Assembly (NCBI RefSeq): GCF_933775445.1
Contig: NC_065878.1
Coordinates: 16,131,395 to 16,195,394 of the forward strand
Direction: 5' to 3'
Length of the DNA: 64,000 bases
Source of the DNA: Argentina anserina
Taxonomy: Eukaryota > Streptophyta > Magnoliopsida > Rosales > Rosaceae
Shown: piece after piece, positions 36,268 through 49,320 of the stretch
How positions within the stretch are numbered: the first letter of the stretch is position 1
How the letters are laid out: each line of letters begins with the position of its first letter
The notes under the pieces: model-generated
Seen by the model: the letters and a program-made list of their open reading frames with translations, nothing else
Databases searched by the model: none
What the model was told of the DNA's origin: nothing
Position numbers and translations under genes: made by a program

Positions 36268-39200
36268 CTACTTATCTAAGAAGATGTTCCATTTGTATAC
36301 TTTGACGTCAAAGTTTGAATCCTTTTCAAGCAAATGAGTTAGCCTCTTTGCATGCTCATCATCCTTGGCGAGTAGCAAGGCAAAGCCTCCCCCGCCAGCG
36401 CCTACAAGCTTGTAGCCGGAACAAAAGGGGTGAGCGAATTCGAAGAGTTTATCAACAAACTCGTTACTGCAGTAAGGGTCAAGTTCTTGATGTAACCTCC
36501 ATGCCTCTAGCATTATGTCCCCAAGGTTGTCTATGTCACAATTCATCAAAGCTTCTCTCCCAATCTTAGCCAGTTCGGCGAGGCGCTTGATGCTGGATAC
36601 GAGAAGGTTGTCCCTTCGGAGGTATCGGATTACCACCTTTTGTAAGACTTGGTGGGCTAGTCGAACCTGCAAGGAATTCACATTTCATATTTCAGGTGAG
36701 AAGAACTTCAGAGAGGGAATACAACTTCGCCGCAGATTATGGAAACCCGGAGTGTTGTGTGATGCTCACTGCTAATGCAAAAGAGCCTCAAAATGCATAT
36801 TCAATGAAAAAGGAAGGCTGTGACATACTTGACCAGTAAATACCACAAGCAAGCGTTGCTGCAACTCTGAAACTAGCGGAGGAGAAGCCAAAAGTGGGGT
36901 GACTTGTAGTCTCAGTGGAATTCCAGGAAAACTTGCAGTAAACTTAATGCCAGGGTAGAGACCCCCAATTTGATCCTGCCAGCCACCACCTGTCCCCATT
37001 AGCTGTTCTAATACGAGAACAAGCCTTGCAACATTTTCATTACTTTCATCTCCATCAGTAATCTGTAGGAGTGCTTTCACAACTGCAGCTGCTAAGATGC
37101 TAGAAGTCCCCAAGCCACTACCTCGAGGAACATGAGCCCATGTTGTAATCTTTAAGCCCACCGATGCCAAAACATTTTCATGAATTATGCCGGTCACAAG
37201 CAGGGCAGATTTCACAAGCCTAAATGGATCACTGTGGTCAAATGGAGTAGCAATTGAGGTAAAGTCGTCAATGTGCAACTCATTTCCAGCATCATCACTG
37301 ACAAAGACACCAGTGGGTTTTGTTGTCTCTATGATGGTGCCAATTGGAAGAGAACCTTCTAAACTAATTGCCATATTCAGAACATGACCAGCACGCTCCA
37401 AGCTCCATGGAGGAGTGTCACTCCAACCCCCAACAAAATCAACACGAACTGGTAATTCAACCTTCACCCTTCTAGGATGAAAATAATCATCCACAGAACC
37501 ATTAAACTTAATATTCTTACAAGTGGGAGTAGGGATTTTTATGGGCGCATCCGACAGATGTTCTACAAATCATCGACAAAAACAAAAATCATTAAGTAAA
37601 ATCAACAGGACATCAGAAACAACTCCAAATGATAAATGTTATGCTCCATGTATCACTTAGATAGTTAGGATGACAGAAGTAAATGAGTAATCGACGTTTT
37701 GTGTTGTAAGAGAGAATTTTCTTCTCTGTGTCCCTAAATTATGCAATGTGGCTAAATTTACCTTTGAAACCATATTTTACTGCAGAAGCAGTTTCATCGG
37801 CAACTGCAGCCCAAACTTTGTTCTCCATCTTACATGCTGCTATCTCATTGCTGCATGCTCGAAGAAGATCAACTTGAACCTGGTATGCACGGCTTTTGGG
37901 AAGAATCTTACAGTTCTGCTCCAAGAGTGTGGGACACAGCTCTAGAAAATCATTACATATCTTAACTCCTTCATTTTCCATTTGTAGAATTTCTTCACAC
38001 AAGCGATCCAAGTTGCATCCAAGCATGCCATAACTAATGCATGCTCTAGCAATTCCAGCTGCAAGATCTGCTTGATGATTAATGGACCCGGTACACATTT
38101 TTGAGAAATCAATTGATTTATGTAACTCCTCCAAGCTGACACGAGATGAACTTCTCCACAACAAACGCAACTCCTCGGATTTTTTATCACTCAAGCCCAT
38201 CAACCATGTTGCCACGCTTAGCATATCAAAATAAGAAAGAATAGGGAATATCTTAGCATTCCATAAACACTTTTCCTGATTACCAGTTGAGCTCCAAAGA
38301 TCATTCTCTTCAATTCCTAAATCATACAATAACTTCCTCCAAGGCTTCCCGCAAAAAGTTCCATCTTTAGATAGTGAAATTTTGGGGTTATCATGAAGAC
38401 CACAATAGACTATTACTCTTCCGGTGAATTCTACTAAGGGAACCTCCCAAAGACAATGACGATCAGGAAGTATGAACCTAAATGGATTATCTGTTCCCTG
38501 ATGGCTTATATCTGGAACGTTAATACCAACAACTATGGACAGGGAACCAATTTGTATTCCACTGGAAATTGTTGAGTCATATATCAAAGAATCTTCCCCA
38601 ATTGAGACAGCAGGTGCAATTTTGCTAGCAAGAATAACAGCAGATGCTGCTATGTCAGATAGAGTGGTCGCTGGGATAGAATAAAGGTGTCTTCGACTCA
38701 CAAGTCCTGAACCAGCTCCACTCAGATGATCAAGAACTTCACTGGAGGTTCCAAAATGTAAGAATGACAAATCATCTGCAGACAATCAAGAAGCTGATGC
38801 TGAAACATATGTCATGTAGGCATTGAGAATGAGAGAGCATTATATAATTTAGGGTGCAGGCGCCAATATTATACTTACGGGCACAGCAGCTGTACATCTT
38901 TTGCTTTCCTAATTTGCTGACAAGTTCTTCGCCTAAGGGGCGTAGCCGCAACCAGTCATGCTTCGCAGGTACCCAAGCTGCCACAAGATCTTCATATAAA
39001 CTCATCTGAAAAACAAAAAAGGGATCTCACTGGAAGTCTTCTGAAAGCAACGATTATCACACAAACCTGTGTTTAAGATAGTACTACAAAGCTTCTAATA
39101 AAAATCCAGTTGACTTTATTATTGTAAACCATACACTTACCTCTTTTTTGTTCCTCATAAGATTTGAAATCATTGGCTGGCAGGAACATGCTAATCTAAC

Positions 39201-40612
39201 AAGCTCCTCCCACCCTAACCCTCTAACAGCTATTAATCCAGTATCAAGAAGTGCTCTGCCATCGTCAAGAATTGCATTGTTCTTAACAAGGTCCTCTACA
39301 CTAGGTTTCTGTAAGAGATTGTCAACCAAATTGACATTATTCTCGCCATTTCCACTTTTAGATGCCACAACAACACCATGGTTGGACGCAATATCAAGGG
39401 TAATAGGAACTGTGATGATACAGGATGTGTCCTCCGGAAGCACCATATTGGAGGCATCAAAACACGGAAGTACGTCTCCAGTCATAGTAAACATCCCACC
39501 TGCAAAGACAGTAACATGATAAGGAGAGAACATATATGATGTTGTGAAAAATCAACTGAGAGCCACCACATCGGCAATGTAACCACACAACACAATAACA
39601 ACAGAACACCAAGAAGAAATACTGATACAACCAATCTGAGACAAATAAAATAAAAAAACAAAAATGGTTATCTATCTGCATATCATATGAACAAGTGTAT
39701 ACAGACAAGTCTCAACATCACCACACATTAACAATTTGAGATTGAGCTCTATAGTATAGACTCATGATATCAACCCCTTTTCACTATAAAGACGACACAA
39801 TAACTTAACAAACAACCTTCATTTTTAAAGGCTTGTCTTGCGCAAGAAGCAATTGCAAGTATATGATCGAAAAGCAGCGGCACCGGCCCATCAGGATCAT
39901 CAGCTGCCAGAAACGGAAGTGGCAGGAAAACTTTCCCCATGGGATTCGCCCACGGTACCCTCTTAGAATCCCCTCCAGCATGAAGCAACAATATATGCTT
40001 TTTCGCAATGTAGCTCACCATATGCTGCAGATCATCATCATTACCTCCATCTGCCACCTGTTTGAAACACCACATTAGAATTAGATACAACACTCCACAG
40101 GGAGCAAAGGAAGCAAACTTTGTTCTTCAATTCTTCGAAAAGCCGAAACATTCAGAGTTTCTGACTGTTATGTTCTAAATTGAACTTCTCCCCCATCCAC
40201 TAATATTGCAATTTCCTATATTTACAAAATTCCACGTCATTGATTGGTGTGATATAATTTGGCGGTTGAATTCAGTTACCTGGGAGTTTGGGCCCCGTGA
40301 ACTGCGGAAATGGAGGGCGAGGGAGTGAATGGCGTGGAGGGTGGCGGCGCCGGAGCCGATGCGCTGGCCGAGGGGATCGGGGACGGCGAGGGTGACGGTG
40401 GAGGGGGCGATGCGGCCCATTCGCTTGGCGCGGTTGAGCTGCCAGTGGTAGAGCTCGGCTTGCTCGGGGCTGGCGGCAGTGAGGACGATGGCGTCCCACG
40501 TGGCGGCGCGGGAGGGGTGCCGGACGGAGAGGCGGAGACGGTACCATGATTTTCGGAGGACAGCCGCCACGTCGGATTTGTGCTCGGTCTTCCGCGGGAA
40601 TCGGGGATCCAT
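36268..40612 (-). CDS. FKGP: Bifunctional L-fucokinase / GDP-L-fucose pyrophosphorylase
   Basis: Seven exons: 40280-40612, 39817-40057, 39141-39499, 38879-39005, 37762-38775, 36829-37562, 36268-36666. They sum to 3207 nt, 1068 aa, in frame throughout, matching the roughly 1050-aa family. It salvages free L-fucose: ATP-dependent phosphorylation to fucose-1-phosphate, then transfer to GTP giving GDP-fucose for cell-wall and glycan fucosylation in the cytosol. The N-terminal half holds the nucleotidyltransferase loop (HAGGDSKRVPWANPMGK, near residue 140). The C-terminal half is a GHMP kinase: ELPVRVDFVGGWSDTPPW, the ATP loop PRGSGLGTSSILAAA (about 836) and the C-terminal motif KLVGAGGGGFALLLA (about 1030). 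Exon 1 is very GC-rich (near 40300-40550), unlike the rest of the gene. No lesion seen. Confidence 0.97.
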
Positions 40613-41889
40613 TTTTCGGAGGTGGGAATCGGGATTGAGGTGATCTTGGAGTAAAAAGGTTAAGAGTGTTAAAAGAGGAGTAGAGGAGGTAATGACTATG
40701 TATAACAGAAATCTGAACCGCAGGTAAGTAACAGAAGATGGACGATTCGCCTGACCTTTTTCTGTCGGTAGATGATAGTACCGTAACCGCTGACTGAAGA
40801 CTTTTCCAATATTGTTCAATCACTTCAATGGTCAAAACTCAAAACTAGACTTAATCCCAAGTTCTTACTACGCAAATTTAGTATTGGTCGATGGATTAGT
40901 TGTAGGAATAAAGTTAATGCAGATTTTATCATTAGAGATTAGTTGGATCTCATAAATTATGTTATATTATTTAGCGGTGGATTTATTTTCCAAAAATTAA
41001 GCGAGCATAATTTTATTTTGAATAAAAGAGGATAAAATTGTAAAACTCTTAATAAGTCTAAATGTAATTTTTATTTAATATTCATCAAGATTTTGAAAGA
41101 AATATAAGAATTACAAACTAAAATAGTTACTTAATTTGTAAACTCGAAATGTCAATGACCACTTGTCTCAGTGAAACGGTGGGAAAAAAAGATTAAGGAG
41201 CAAAATGAGTTTAATCATGTATTGGACTAGTGTTTTTTACAATAAAATTCTCCTTAATAATTAAAAATGCGCTAATCAATTCAGATGTTAAAAACATGTC
41301 ACATACATTTACTGTATTACATGACAAAACAAGTGCCCAAAACAAGAAGAATTATCTCAAATGACACTAGATTAGGGTCTACAATGATAATATAGAAAAC
41401 GGTAGAGAACATAGATTTGATAACCAAGGCTCCTATTGGTATGTCTTGGGCTGGAGTTGAATCATATTTTTGCCCAACATGAAAAAAAATATAGCCTACC
41501 GGTTTTTATTTTTACCCGGCAGTTGCTGGGTTTGCTCACTCTATGGTCTGCCTCTGATACTATTGTTCCATTAGATCGAGCCATTGAGGTGACATTCATC
41601 ATGCTATTTACAACAACTAGTGAAAAAGGAGATTCCGAGCTTATCATAGATTCGATCATTCAAATATGTGATCCCTAACGGATGCATAAACCGTAACAAA
41701 GGTAGAAACAAGTACTGTAACATGTAACAAAGATATGTCTACCTACTGTCAGGGTTTAGGTTCTCATGTTACAAGTACTGTAACATGTTAGCAAACCCTT
41801 CAGAAGGATTTTGCTATATTATGGCAGTAACAAATCGAAGATGAAATGTTCTAGCAAGTACAAAAGTGGGGAAACAAAAAACATTAAAT
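40613..41889. other. Divergent spacer between FKGP and tRNA-Val/WNK
   Basis: Holds the FKGP promoter on the minus strand. The 80-codon frame at 41436-41678 has no recognised domain. ACAAGTACTGTAACATGT-like text repeats near 41710-41730 and 41770-41790. Confidence 0.4.
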
Positions 41890-41962
41890 GGCTTCGGCCG
41901 GGTTCGAACCGGAGACCTTCAGTGTGTTAGACTGACGTGATAACCAACTACACCACGAAACC
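41890..41962 (-). tRNA. tRNA-Val (anticodon AAC)
   Basis: The minus strand from 41962 folds as a cloverleaf of 73 nt. The acceptor stem GGTTTCG pairs with CGAAGCC (one G-T pair). The D arm has GTGTAGTTGGTTATCAC, and the anticodon loop CTAACAC gives AAC. The T arm carries GGTTCGAACC. No intron. The base pair closing the T stem is T against C where the common plant gene has T-G, so one stem pair is lost. A and B boxes for Pol III are intact. A T-run terminator just past the 3' end is weak (TTTAATGTTTTTTG on the minus strand, about 41887-41874). Confidence 0.93.
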
Positions 41963-42692
41963 CTTGTTGCCCAAAAATGTCACAAAATAAATTGTATAAC
42001 TGTATAACAAAAGCCTAGTCACTATTTAAAATTTAAAACGTTTGGTAGTACTTGAATATTCAACCATACAAGTGTCTGTTTCAGGCTTCATTTCCGCGCG
42101 ACGTTGCTTTCTCTCTGAAATCTCAAACCTCCGTTCCATTCTCTCTCTCTCTCTCTCTTTTTCCCTTCCCCATTTTCCTCTCCCAACCTCGGAATTGCAC
42201 CTCATTCCCAATCTCGGGTCATTCCCCAAATGCTGATCACCTTCCAACGTTGTTCTTAAACCTCTCAAAGAGTTCTGCTGGGACATTGATCACAGAATAA
42301 TGGTTATCGCCAACAGGGTCGTCGCTGGGTTTGGTATGAAAGAGAATGACTACTCTATCTTGCATGGATCTTGGGGTTTTGAACTCTTTCGGTTCACTGC
42401 CACAGTCCAGTCCCATTGTCGGATGCCGGTTCCGATCGGCATTCGATAATATTGCCTTTGAAGCCTTCTACGATCACCACCAAGGGAAACGTCGTCGTTC
42501 TCTGACTCGATCAGCGGCGGCCGCTTCTTCTTCTTTTTCCTCTTCTTTTAGTTCATGAACTTTGTTAATTTGTTTCTCGCACACGCAAAAAGGTGTATTT
42601 AATTAACAAGTGTGTAAATATAGATATTTAAAAAGAAGTCGTCGTCGTGCTTGTGTTTCTAGTAGCTTTTTGGTGTACGTTCTGGTGAGGAA
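41963..42692 (+). promoter_or_regulatory. WNK promoter/5' leader with possible upstream open frame
   Basis: A CTCTCTCTCTCT run at 42139-42158 and several small open frames precede the WNK start. The largest, 42346-42558 (70 codons), ends in a Ser-rich run and has no known domain. If transcribed it would be an upstream ORF. No TATA box is convincing enough to mark. Confidence 0.4.
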
Positions 42693-45631
42693 ATGAATTC
42701 CGGGTCTGGTTTTGTATCGCCGAAATATGCTGGTAATCATTATGGTGTGTTTTCGACGGTGAAGCCTCCCGAAGATGAGGTCGATTATGTAGAGAAGGAC
42801 CCAACTAATCGTTATGTTCGGGTATGAAACAAACTACACCACGAATATGATTTACTTTTTATGACTATATATATTTGTGATCATATTGATTTTTGTGTGA
42901 TTGAAATATATTGCGATGTTTTTGGTTCATGAGAGATTTTGATGTTTAGATGGCATCTTTATATGAGTTTTTGAGTATCATCGATGTTCATGTTGCATTT
43001 GGTGATTTGGTCTTCAACTCTTGATTTGTGTTTTGATTTTAGAGTTGATGATCTAGTATCAGTAGTATGCCTATCTGGCGTTGAGGGTTATATGTGATTT
43101 AGTTGTTGATAATGGGGGATGCTAATTTTCAAGCTGCAATCTTTTAAGTTTATATTGTTTCGAGTTTTGTTGAACTCATGTTGGTAATTTTTACCTGTTG
43201 ATTTGTGTTTTGATTCGAATTGTTAAAGATTGTTTATCCTCTCGCACAGAGTGATTCATACATTAATTGTTTTCTTTTCTCTTTTGGGAGCAGTACAATG
43301 AAATCTTGGGCAGGGGAGCCTTCAAGACTGTGTACGATTTTGAGACCCTTTCTCTTTATTTTATTTTTTTTCTTTATTGCATCTATCTTTAGGAAGTCCT
43401 TTTATTTAAGAAGTTGATCTGTTAACTTGAATTATTCTTTGGAATTGTTTCTTTGGTTTGTGATTTTGTTTTTGCAGCTACAAGGCATTTGATGAAGTAG
43501 ATGGAATAGAAGTTGCTTGGAACCAAGTGAGGATTGATGCTGTCTTGCGTTCACCGGATGATTTGGCAAAATTGTACTCTGAAGTCCATTTGCTGAAATC
43601 ACTGAAACATGATAATATTATCAAGTTCTATAATTCCTGGGTGGATGATCAGAAAAATACTATTAACATGATTACCGAACTCTTCACATCTGGAAATTTA
43701 AGGCAGTACGTTCTATTGATTCTTGTCTTGTATTGCTTTGCTGAATTGTGTGCAATTAAACTAATGATGTCATGTCTTACTAGATATCGTAAGAAGCATA
43801 AAAATGTTGATACGAAGGCCATAAGGAATTGGGCAAGGCAGATTCTCCGAGGTTTAGTCTATCTCCATGGCCAGAACCCGCCTATTATTCATAGGGACTT
43901 AAAATGTGACAATATTTTTATCAATGGGAACCATGGAGAAGTTAAAATTGGAGACCTGGGGTTAGCAACTGTTATGCAACAGGCTACTGCTCGAAGTGTG
44001 ATTGGTAAAGAATCCTATGTCATCAGATGCCATCTTTTTGTCAAACTGACTAAATGTGGGTTGTACTGAAATCTTGCTGTTTCTAAACTAGGGACGCCTG
44101 AGTTTATGGCTCCAGAACTCTATGATGAGGAATATAATGAACTCATTGACGTGTATTCGTTTGGGATGTGCATGCTAGAGATGGTTACTTTTGAATATCC
44201 ATATAGTGAATGCAAAAGTCCTGCTCAGATTTTTAAGAAGGTTACCTCAGTAAGTTGACGAATCACCAGAATAAAAATTTGGCAGGCTCTTTCAGATAGA
44301 ATCTCTGCATTTTCCTAGGTATCTTATGTTTGGTATGCTCTGTTGCAGGGTGTTAAACCTGCAGCGCTTGGTAAGGTGCGTGACCCCCAAATTAAAAAGT
44401 TCATTGAGAAATGTCTGGTTCCAGTGTCTCAGAGATCTTCTGCAAAGGAGCTGCTTAAAGATCCATTCCTTCAAGTTGGGAACCCGAGGGAACCAATGCG
44501 TGATCCCTTAAAGTTACCTAACCAAAATCTCAAAGCATTGAACTTACCCAAGTCTGGATCATTTTCCATGGACATAGATAGTGATTATAAGCAGCTCTCA
44601 ATAAGCACATGTACAGGAAGCAACCATGGAAGTCCACGAGTTTTGGAATTTCAAAGGAAAAGTAAGAACAATGAGTTTAGGTTAAGGGGGACAAAAAATG
44701 ATGAAAACTCAGTATCTTTGACCTTGCGTATTGCTGATGCATGTGGTGAGTAAGCAAATTGGAGAATGATTTTACAAGTTTATATATAGTGCACAAACAT
44801 AATGATTCAAGACAAATAATGAACTAATTTGACTCTTTGTGGCTTGTTACAGGTAAGGTGAAGAACATAGATTTTCTCTTTTACCTTGATACTGATACTG
44901 CCGTCTCTCTGGCGGCTGAGATGGTTGAACATCTTGAGTTAGCAGATCATGATGTGGCCTTCATTGCTGAATTTATTGATTACTTGATAATGAAACTCGT
45001 ACCTCGTTGGAAGCCATTATCTGATAATTCCTCAAGCGAACTTACTTATGGTGGATCCGATTTCCTTGATGGTAAATCCTCAGTGGCATGCCCGTGGGGT
45101 TCACCATTATCTGGTTTTCTTGCTGGTTCAATGGTTGAGCGAGCTTGTAGCGCCTGGATAAATCCTGATACAATTAGTTTTAATGGTGGCATTGCTTCTT
45201 ATCCAAGCTTTACTGAATTTGCCGACGAGCATTCAAAAACATCAGTTGCTTCTGTGTTTCTGGCCGATGATGCTTCCAGCAATATCAGTAGAGCAGCTGA
45301 ATCCGTTCATTGCAATATTGTACATCCTATGCATTCCTTTGTTGATGACAGAAGCTTGCAAGGAAATTACTCCAGCAATGCAGGCCAAGAGTTTCCAAAG
45401 AACATAGAGGTGCCATCACTTGATCAGAAAGTATCTAATGAAATGAGCTTGTCAAGCAGCTGTTCATCGGTTTCTTTGGCAGCTGATCTGGATGTTGAGC
45501 TGAAGTTGGAACTCGATACTATTGAGACACAATACCAGCACTGGTTTCAGGAGCTTTCTAGGATGAGGGAGAAAGCACTTGAAGGGACCAGAAAGAAATG
45601 GATAGAAAAGCAGAAACTTGTTGTTCACTAA
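42693..45631 (+). CDS. WNK (with-no-lysine) serine/threonine kinase
   Basis: Seven exons, 42693-42821, 43294-43331, 43478-43705, 43784-44004, 44092-44249, 44349-44745 and 44853-45631, join to 649 aa in frame. The kinase domain covers about residues 44-300. The strand-3 lysine is absent (IEVAWNQV), and the ATP-binding lysine is instead in the glycine loop ([10 protein letters not shown]), the WNK hallmark. Other motifs are [13 protein letters not shown] and GTPEFMAPE. After the kinase comes the PASTA/OSR-like autoregulatory segment ([11 protein letters not shown]...[13 protein letters not shown]). The C-terminus ends in a helical [18 protein letters not shown] stretch. Plant WNKs act in flowering time, clock and osmotic or ABA signalling. 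A CT-rich leader (42135-42165) and a possible upstream open frame at 42346-42558 lie before the start. Subgroup unresolved. Confidence 0.97.
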
Positions 45632-46240
45632 TTAAGACCATTTGTTATGTTTTCCCTTGTTTGATGATACCGTTGAGGTGTTTATACTGTTTGCTGGTAA
45701 TCTATATAAGGGTTGACATAATTTGCCCTATGTATTGGATGCGGCTCACCTTTTCTGAAGTCGTGATCCTTCTGTTGCTAAGTTTTGTGCTCACTTTCCT
45801 GTTTGCTTTTGTTTGTTGAGTGTAAATAACTTCTTGAATCTGTAAAGCGTACAATCTACTGCTGATTCATGATCAATATATAAACATATTGCATGAGGTT
45901 GGAAATTGTGAGGAACTTGAATGTGCCATGCACTTGGAACCTCCTAGCACCAAGTGAGATTAAGGCAGCAATAAAATCACGGGGAGGTTCAATTTGCATA
46001 AAGCTCAAGTCTGGAAATATATTTATTCAACTGGCCAATATACTACAGTACAATGGAGTCCAAGACGCCAAATAAAAACAACAATCCATTTAGGGATTGA
46101 ATCCGAGAAAAGGCAAAAGATTGCAGCTGGCCACGGTCAAATTGATTTCAAAGTCCAGAAAACTGAACGGATGTTGCTTGGCTCTTACCTTGTCCATGGA
46201 CTGATGGCAATACCAGCGATAGTAAAGAAGAGGTTTCCAA
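45632..46240. other. Convergent 3' spacer between WNK and RPC11
   Basis: Both flanking genes end here, on opposite strands, so 3' UTRs probably fill most of it. Plus-strand frames at 45994-46455 are shadows of the RPC11 exon and its UTR. Confidence 0.5.
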
Positions 46241-47461
46241 CTAAGAGTAATCGATCCAAGCATTCTTACAGTCATCGTTCAAACACCTATAAAATTTTGT
46301 TGAAGCCTCATCAGCAGATCGCGTTTGCTGTTCCCGGAAAGCGGCCTCTTTATGACCACAGATTGGGCATGTTTCTGCCACAGAAAAGTAGATCAAGGAA
46401 GTGGGGGAACCGAATTCAGATTTGCAGTCAAAATGGGTTTCAACAAAAGTTATAAAACATTGCAAGCAGCACTGCTGCAGCATCAACACAGGATCAATAA
46501 AAGGACTCCAAGATTATAGCTTGGAAATCATACGCTGTATGGTTTAAATATTAATTAATATGTTACAGACATGACCAAAAAAGACCCAACTACTGCTGAT
46601 ATGTGAGATAGGTTTGCTTATGAATAACCAAAATCTAAATCAAGTAGATCACTTTGATAGAGCATCTACTTAATATCAATTGCCAAACTAACAAAAATGG
46701 TATCCTTTCACACCAGTTGGTTGGCATTCTCTCTGACAACACTCTGGACAATTGATTGTCAGCAAATAAACACCATCAAATTACAAATTTCTCTACCTGA
46801 CCAGACTATGCTAACTCTCATCAATTGTTTCTAAAATACAATGTGTCTTCCTTCTACCATTCACATGCAAATCCTATCCCACGTTTGAAATATGCAATAG
46901 AAGGTAGAGGAAAAACTAGTATCTTGAAAAACTTTAACTTTAAATCAGTTGTAGTAATTGCAGTAACCACTACCAATAGTATCGCTAGGTTTCTGATCTA
47001 CAAAACTTATAACAGCATATTTTCAGTTCTAACAAACATTTCAGCCCACACAAGAATGCACTACATCAATCCAACATAGCAGGAGAAAGAATGAAATCCT
47101 CTTGAGAGTGAAAAATTAAACACACCTTCAGTTTTGGGTGCATTTGTAAAGTCATTCAGGTTAATTATGGGTTGGATCTCTTTCTTAACAAGAGCCTCCC
47201 TCCTCCTAATTTCACTCTGAAAGCACAAAACAAAAGATAAAATCAGTAACACAAACATTCATATACCCTTCAACATAGCAAAAAGAGATAATCTTTCACT
47301 GTAATACGGGCAACATAAAAGAATCTATAGCATTACTATACCAGTTTCTCCATGTACGCAACATAAGGACAAGTGGGACAGAAGAATCTAGCAGCGTGCA
47401 TATTCAGATTATTCGGAAGCTCATACTGCAGCATGCCCCCACAATCCGGGCAGAAATCCAT
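46241..47461 (-). CDS. NRPC11: DNA-directed RNA polymerase III subunit RPC11/C11 (RPC10)
   Basis: Three exons, 47342-47461, 47126-47216 and 46241-46374, sum to 345 nt, 114 aa, close to the usual 108-110. The N-terminal zinc ribbon starts MDFCPDCGGMLQYE with the second Cys pair in FFCPTCPYVA. The C-terminal TFIIS-type ribbon has CPICGH and CLNDDC around the RSADE hairpin, whose acidic pair drives nascent-RNA cleavage by Pol III. RSADE sets this apart from RPB9. The subunit acts in termination and reinitiation on tRNA and 5S genes, and a tRNA-Val lies about 4.3 kb away, which is probably chance. An acceptor at about 47498 (TGCAG) points to a non-coding 5' exon further upstream, possibly near 47905-48060. 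Confidence 0.95.
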
Positions 47462-48741
47462 TTGCGATAAATCTCCCGAAAAAAACTCACCCTCCCTGCA
47501 TTATTGTATGGTTAGATTCCAATATGCCATTGATACTCATACAATTTCCAGCTACAATTCTAGTAGTCACCTAAACATATAGCAAACTAACTAAAAGTAC
47601 ACCAATTTAGGGCTGGATGCGGTAGTAAACCGATCCACTCTTGCCTCTACCGATGCCAAACCGACTCTTATCGGTAGAGGAGTTTTCAAACCGTAGCCGA
47701 CCAAACAATCAGTACTACCCAAGTTTCGGATTTTCATTCTTCTTAGAATCACAGGGAAAAGCTTGATTGAACTGGGCATTTTGCTATTGGTTCCTTGATT
47801 GAAGTCTTCGGATTCTCAATCATTGAAACACACACAACAACAAAAATATTTACACCCATTCCAGTTCATCCAACACAAGATCAGAAGAGAGAGAAAAGAA
47901 CTTGCCTGTAGCTCAATTCGGCTTCAAAATGGGGTACTCTTGAGGAACTAGGGTTTGGAAAATTGGGTTATGGGGTGAGATGAGTGACATCTGAGATTTT
48001 GTGATTTTTTGGGGATGGAGGCGCCCAAGAGAGTGAATGAAGAAGGGAGGGAATGTCGAAATGGTTCATTAACCCTAGCATCTGTTATAAGCTGAAAGAT
48101 TAAATCTTGCACTAAGCAAAATAGAAATTCATCAAAAATAACAATCCACAGAACTAAATGAAAGAGCTTATTAAAAAAGAAGAAGTGGGTAGAGCATTTT
48201 GTACATACTTTTCGTCGGATTGAGGAATTCGGATTGAACTTGGCAGGGTTTTGCGTTAGACCCTATTCTCAGGCTCAGTCCCTCTTTCTTTTGCCCGAAA
48301 TCCTGTAGTCAATAAAAACTTGGTCAAATTATAAAAATGTATTATCTTTTATAAAAAATCACTACTGAAATAATTATAAAAAAAAATTCATTACATTTAA
48401 GTAAAAATTATAAAAATATTAATAAAATTAGAAAAAAGTGACTTTAAAAACATTTTATGGACTATTTTATCAATTCTTACTCTTTTTTTTCATTCTTTTT
48501 CTAATTTCAGCCATAACTTTCTCGTCCGGCAATAGATTTTAATGAAGTTGGTACCGTTAGAAAGATCTCGCTCTCCTCTTTCATTTGATATACTACCCAC
48601 TCTGAATCGAGCAACCATACAAGGCGTAACAACCATCACAAACGGTTGTCGCCATCAATGGCGGTGCTTCAAGCAATTCCGGCGAAACCGAAGCTCAATG
48701 TTCCCTAATTCCTGCTATTATCTTCATTCTGAGCATATTTA
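47462..48741. other. RPC11 5' leader/promoter and spacer
   Basis: The first part is probably a 5' UTR intron and leader exon of RPC11 (minus). Near 47604-47710 the text CTCTACCGAT/ATCGGTAGAG recurs in inverted form, a small palindrome. No coding gene. Confidence 0.4.
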
Positions 48742-49320
48742 TACCAATTTTATTTGAATTTTAATAAAATTTCACATATTTCTACATTTCCTCTCGGCAT
48801 GTCACAACTCCTGTCACAAATGCTGTCACAGACACTGTCACACATACTGTCACAACCGCTATCACTATCTATTTACACCTACTGTCACAACCTCTGTCAC
48901 ACTACCTGTCACAACCACTATCACACTACCTATTACACTAACTGTCATACCTCTTATCACACCCATTGTTACAGAAGCTGTCACACTATCTATTTACACT
49001 AACAGTCACACCCGCTGTCATACCAATCTCATTTGAATTTTAACAAAATTTCACATATTTTCACATTTCCTCTTGGCATGTCACATCTCCTGTCACAGAC
49101 ACTGTCACACTACTGTCACAACCGCTATCACACTATCTATTTACACCCACTGTCACACTACCTGTCACAACCACTATCACACTACCTATTACACTAACTG
49201 TCACACCTCCTAACACACCTCATATCACACCCACTGTCACACTATCTATTTACACTAACGGTCACACCCACTGTCATACATATTGTCACAACCACTGTCA
49301 CACACATTGCTCTCTCCAAT
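48742..49320. repeat. CTGTCACA-rich minisatellite with 279-bp higher-order repeat
   Basis: From about 48798 to 49310 the plus strand is a near-continuous series of 9-12 base units built on CTGTCACA/CTATCACA. Superimposed is a longer repeat: ATTTGAATTTTAAYAAAATTTCACATATT followed by the CATGTCACA series occurs at 48752 and again at 49031, a period of 279. Two long copies can be followed. The frame through it (48754-49002) is a low-complexity artefact. Confidence 0.9.

Noticed and set aside
40272..40835. 187-codon Arg/Pro-rich minus frame overlapping FKGP exon 1, and a Gly-rich plus frame at 40310-40549
   Set aside because: Out-of-frame shadows of the GC-rich FKGP exon.
47604..47710. GGGCTGGATGCGG... 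text similar in flavour to the AGGGCTGTAAACGG zone at 62978
   Set aside because: Similarity is limited to short words; no paired end or target duplication around it.
48754..49002. 82-codon His/Cys-rich frame
   Set aside because: Low-complexity translation of the CTGTCACA minisatellite, despite looking like a metal-binding protein.
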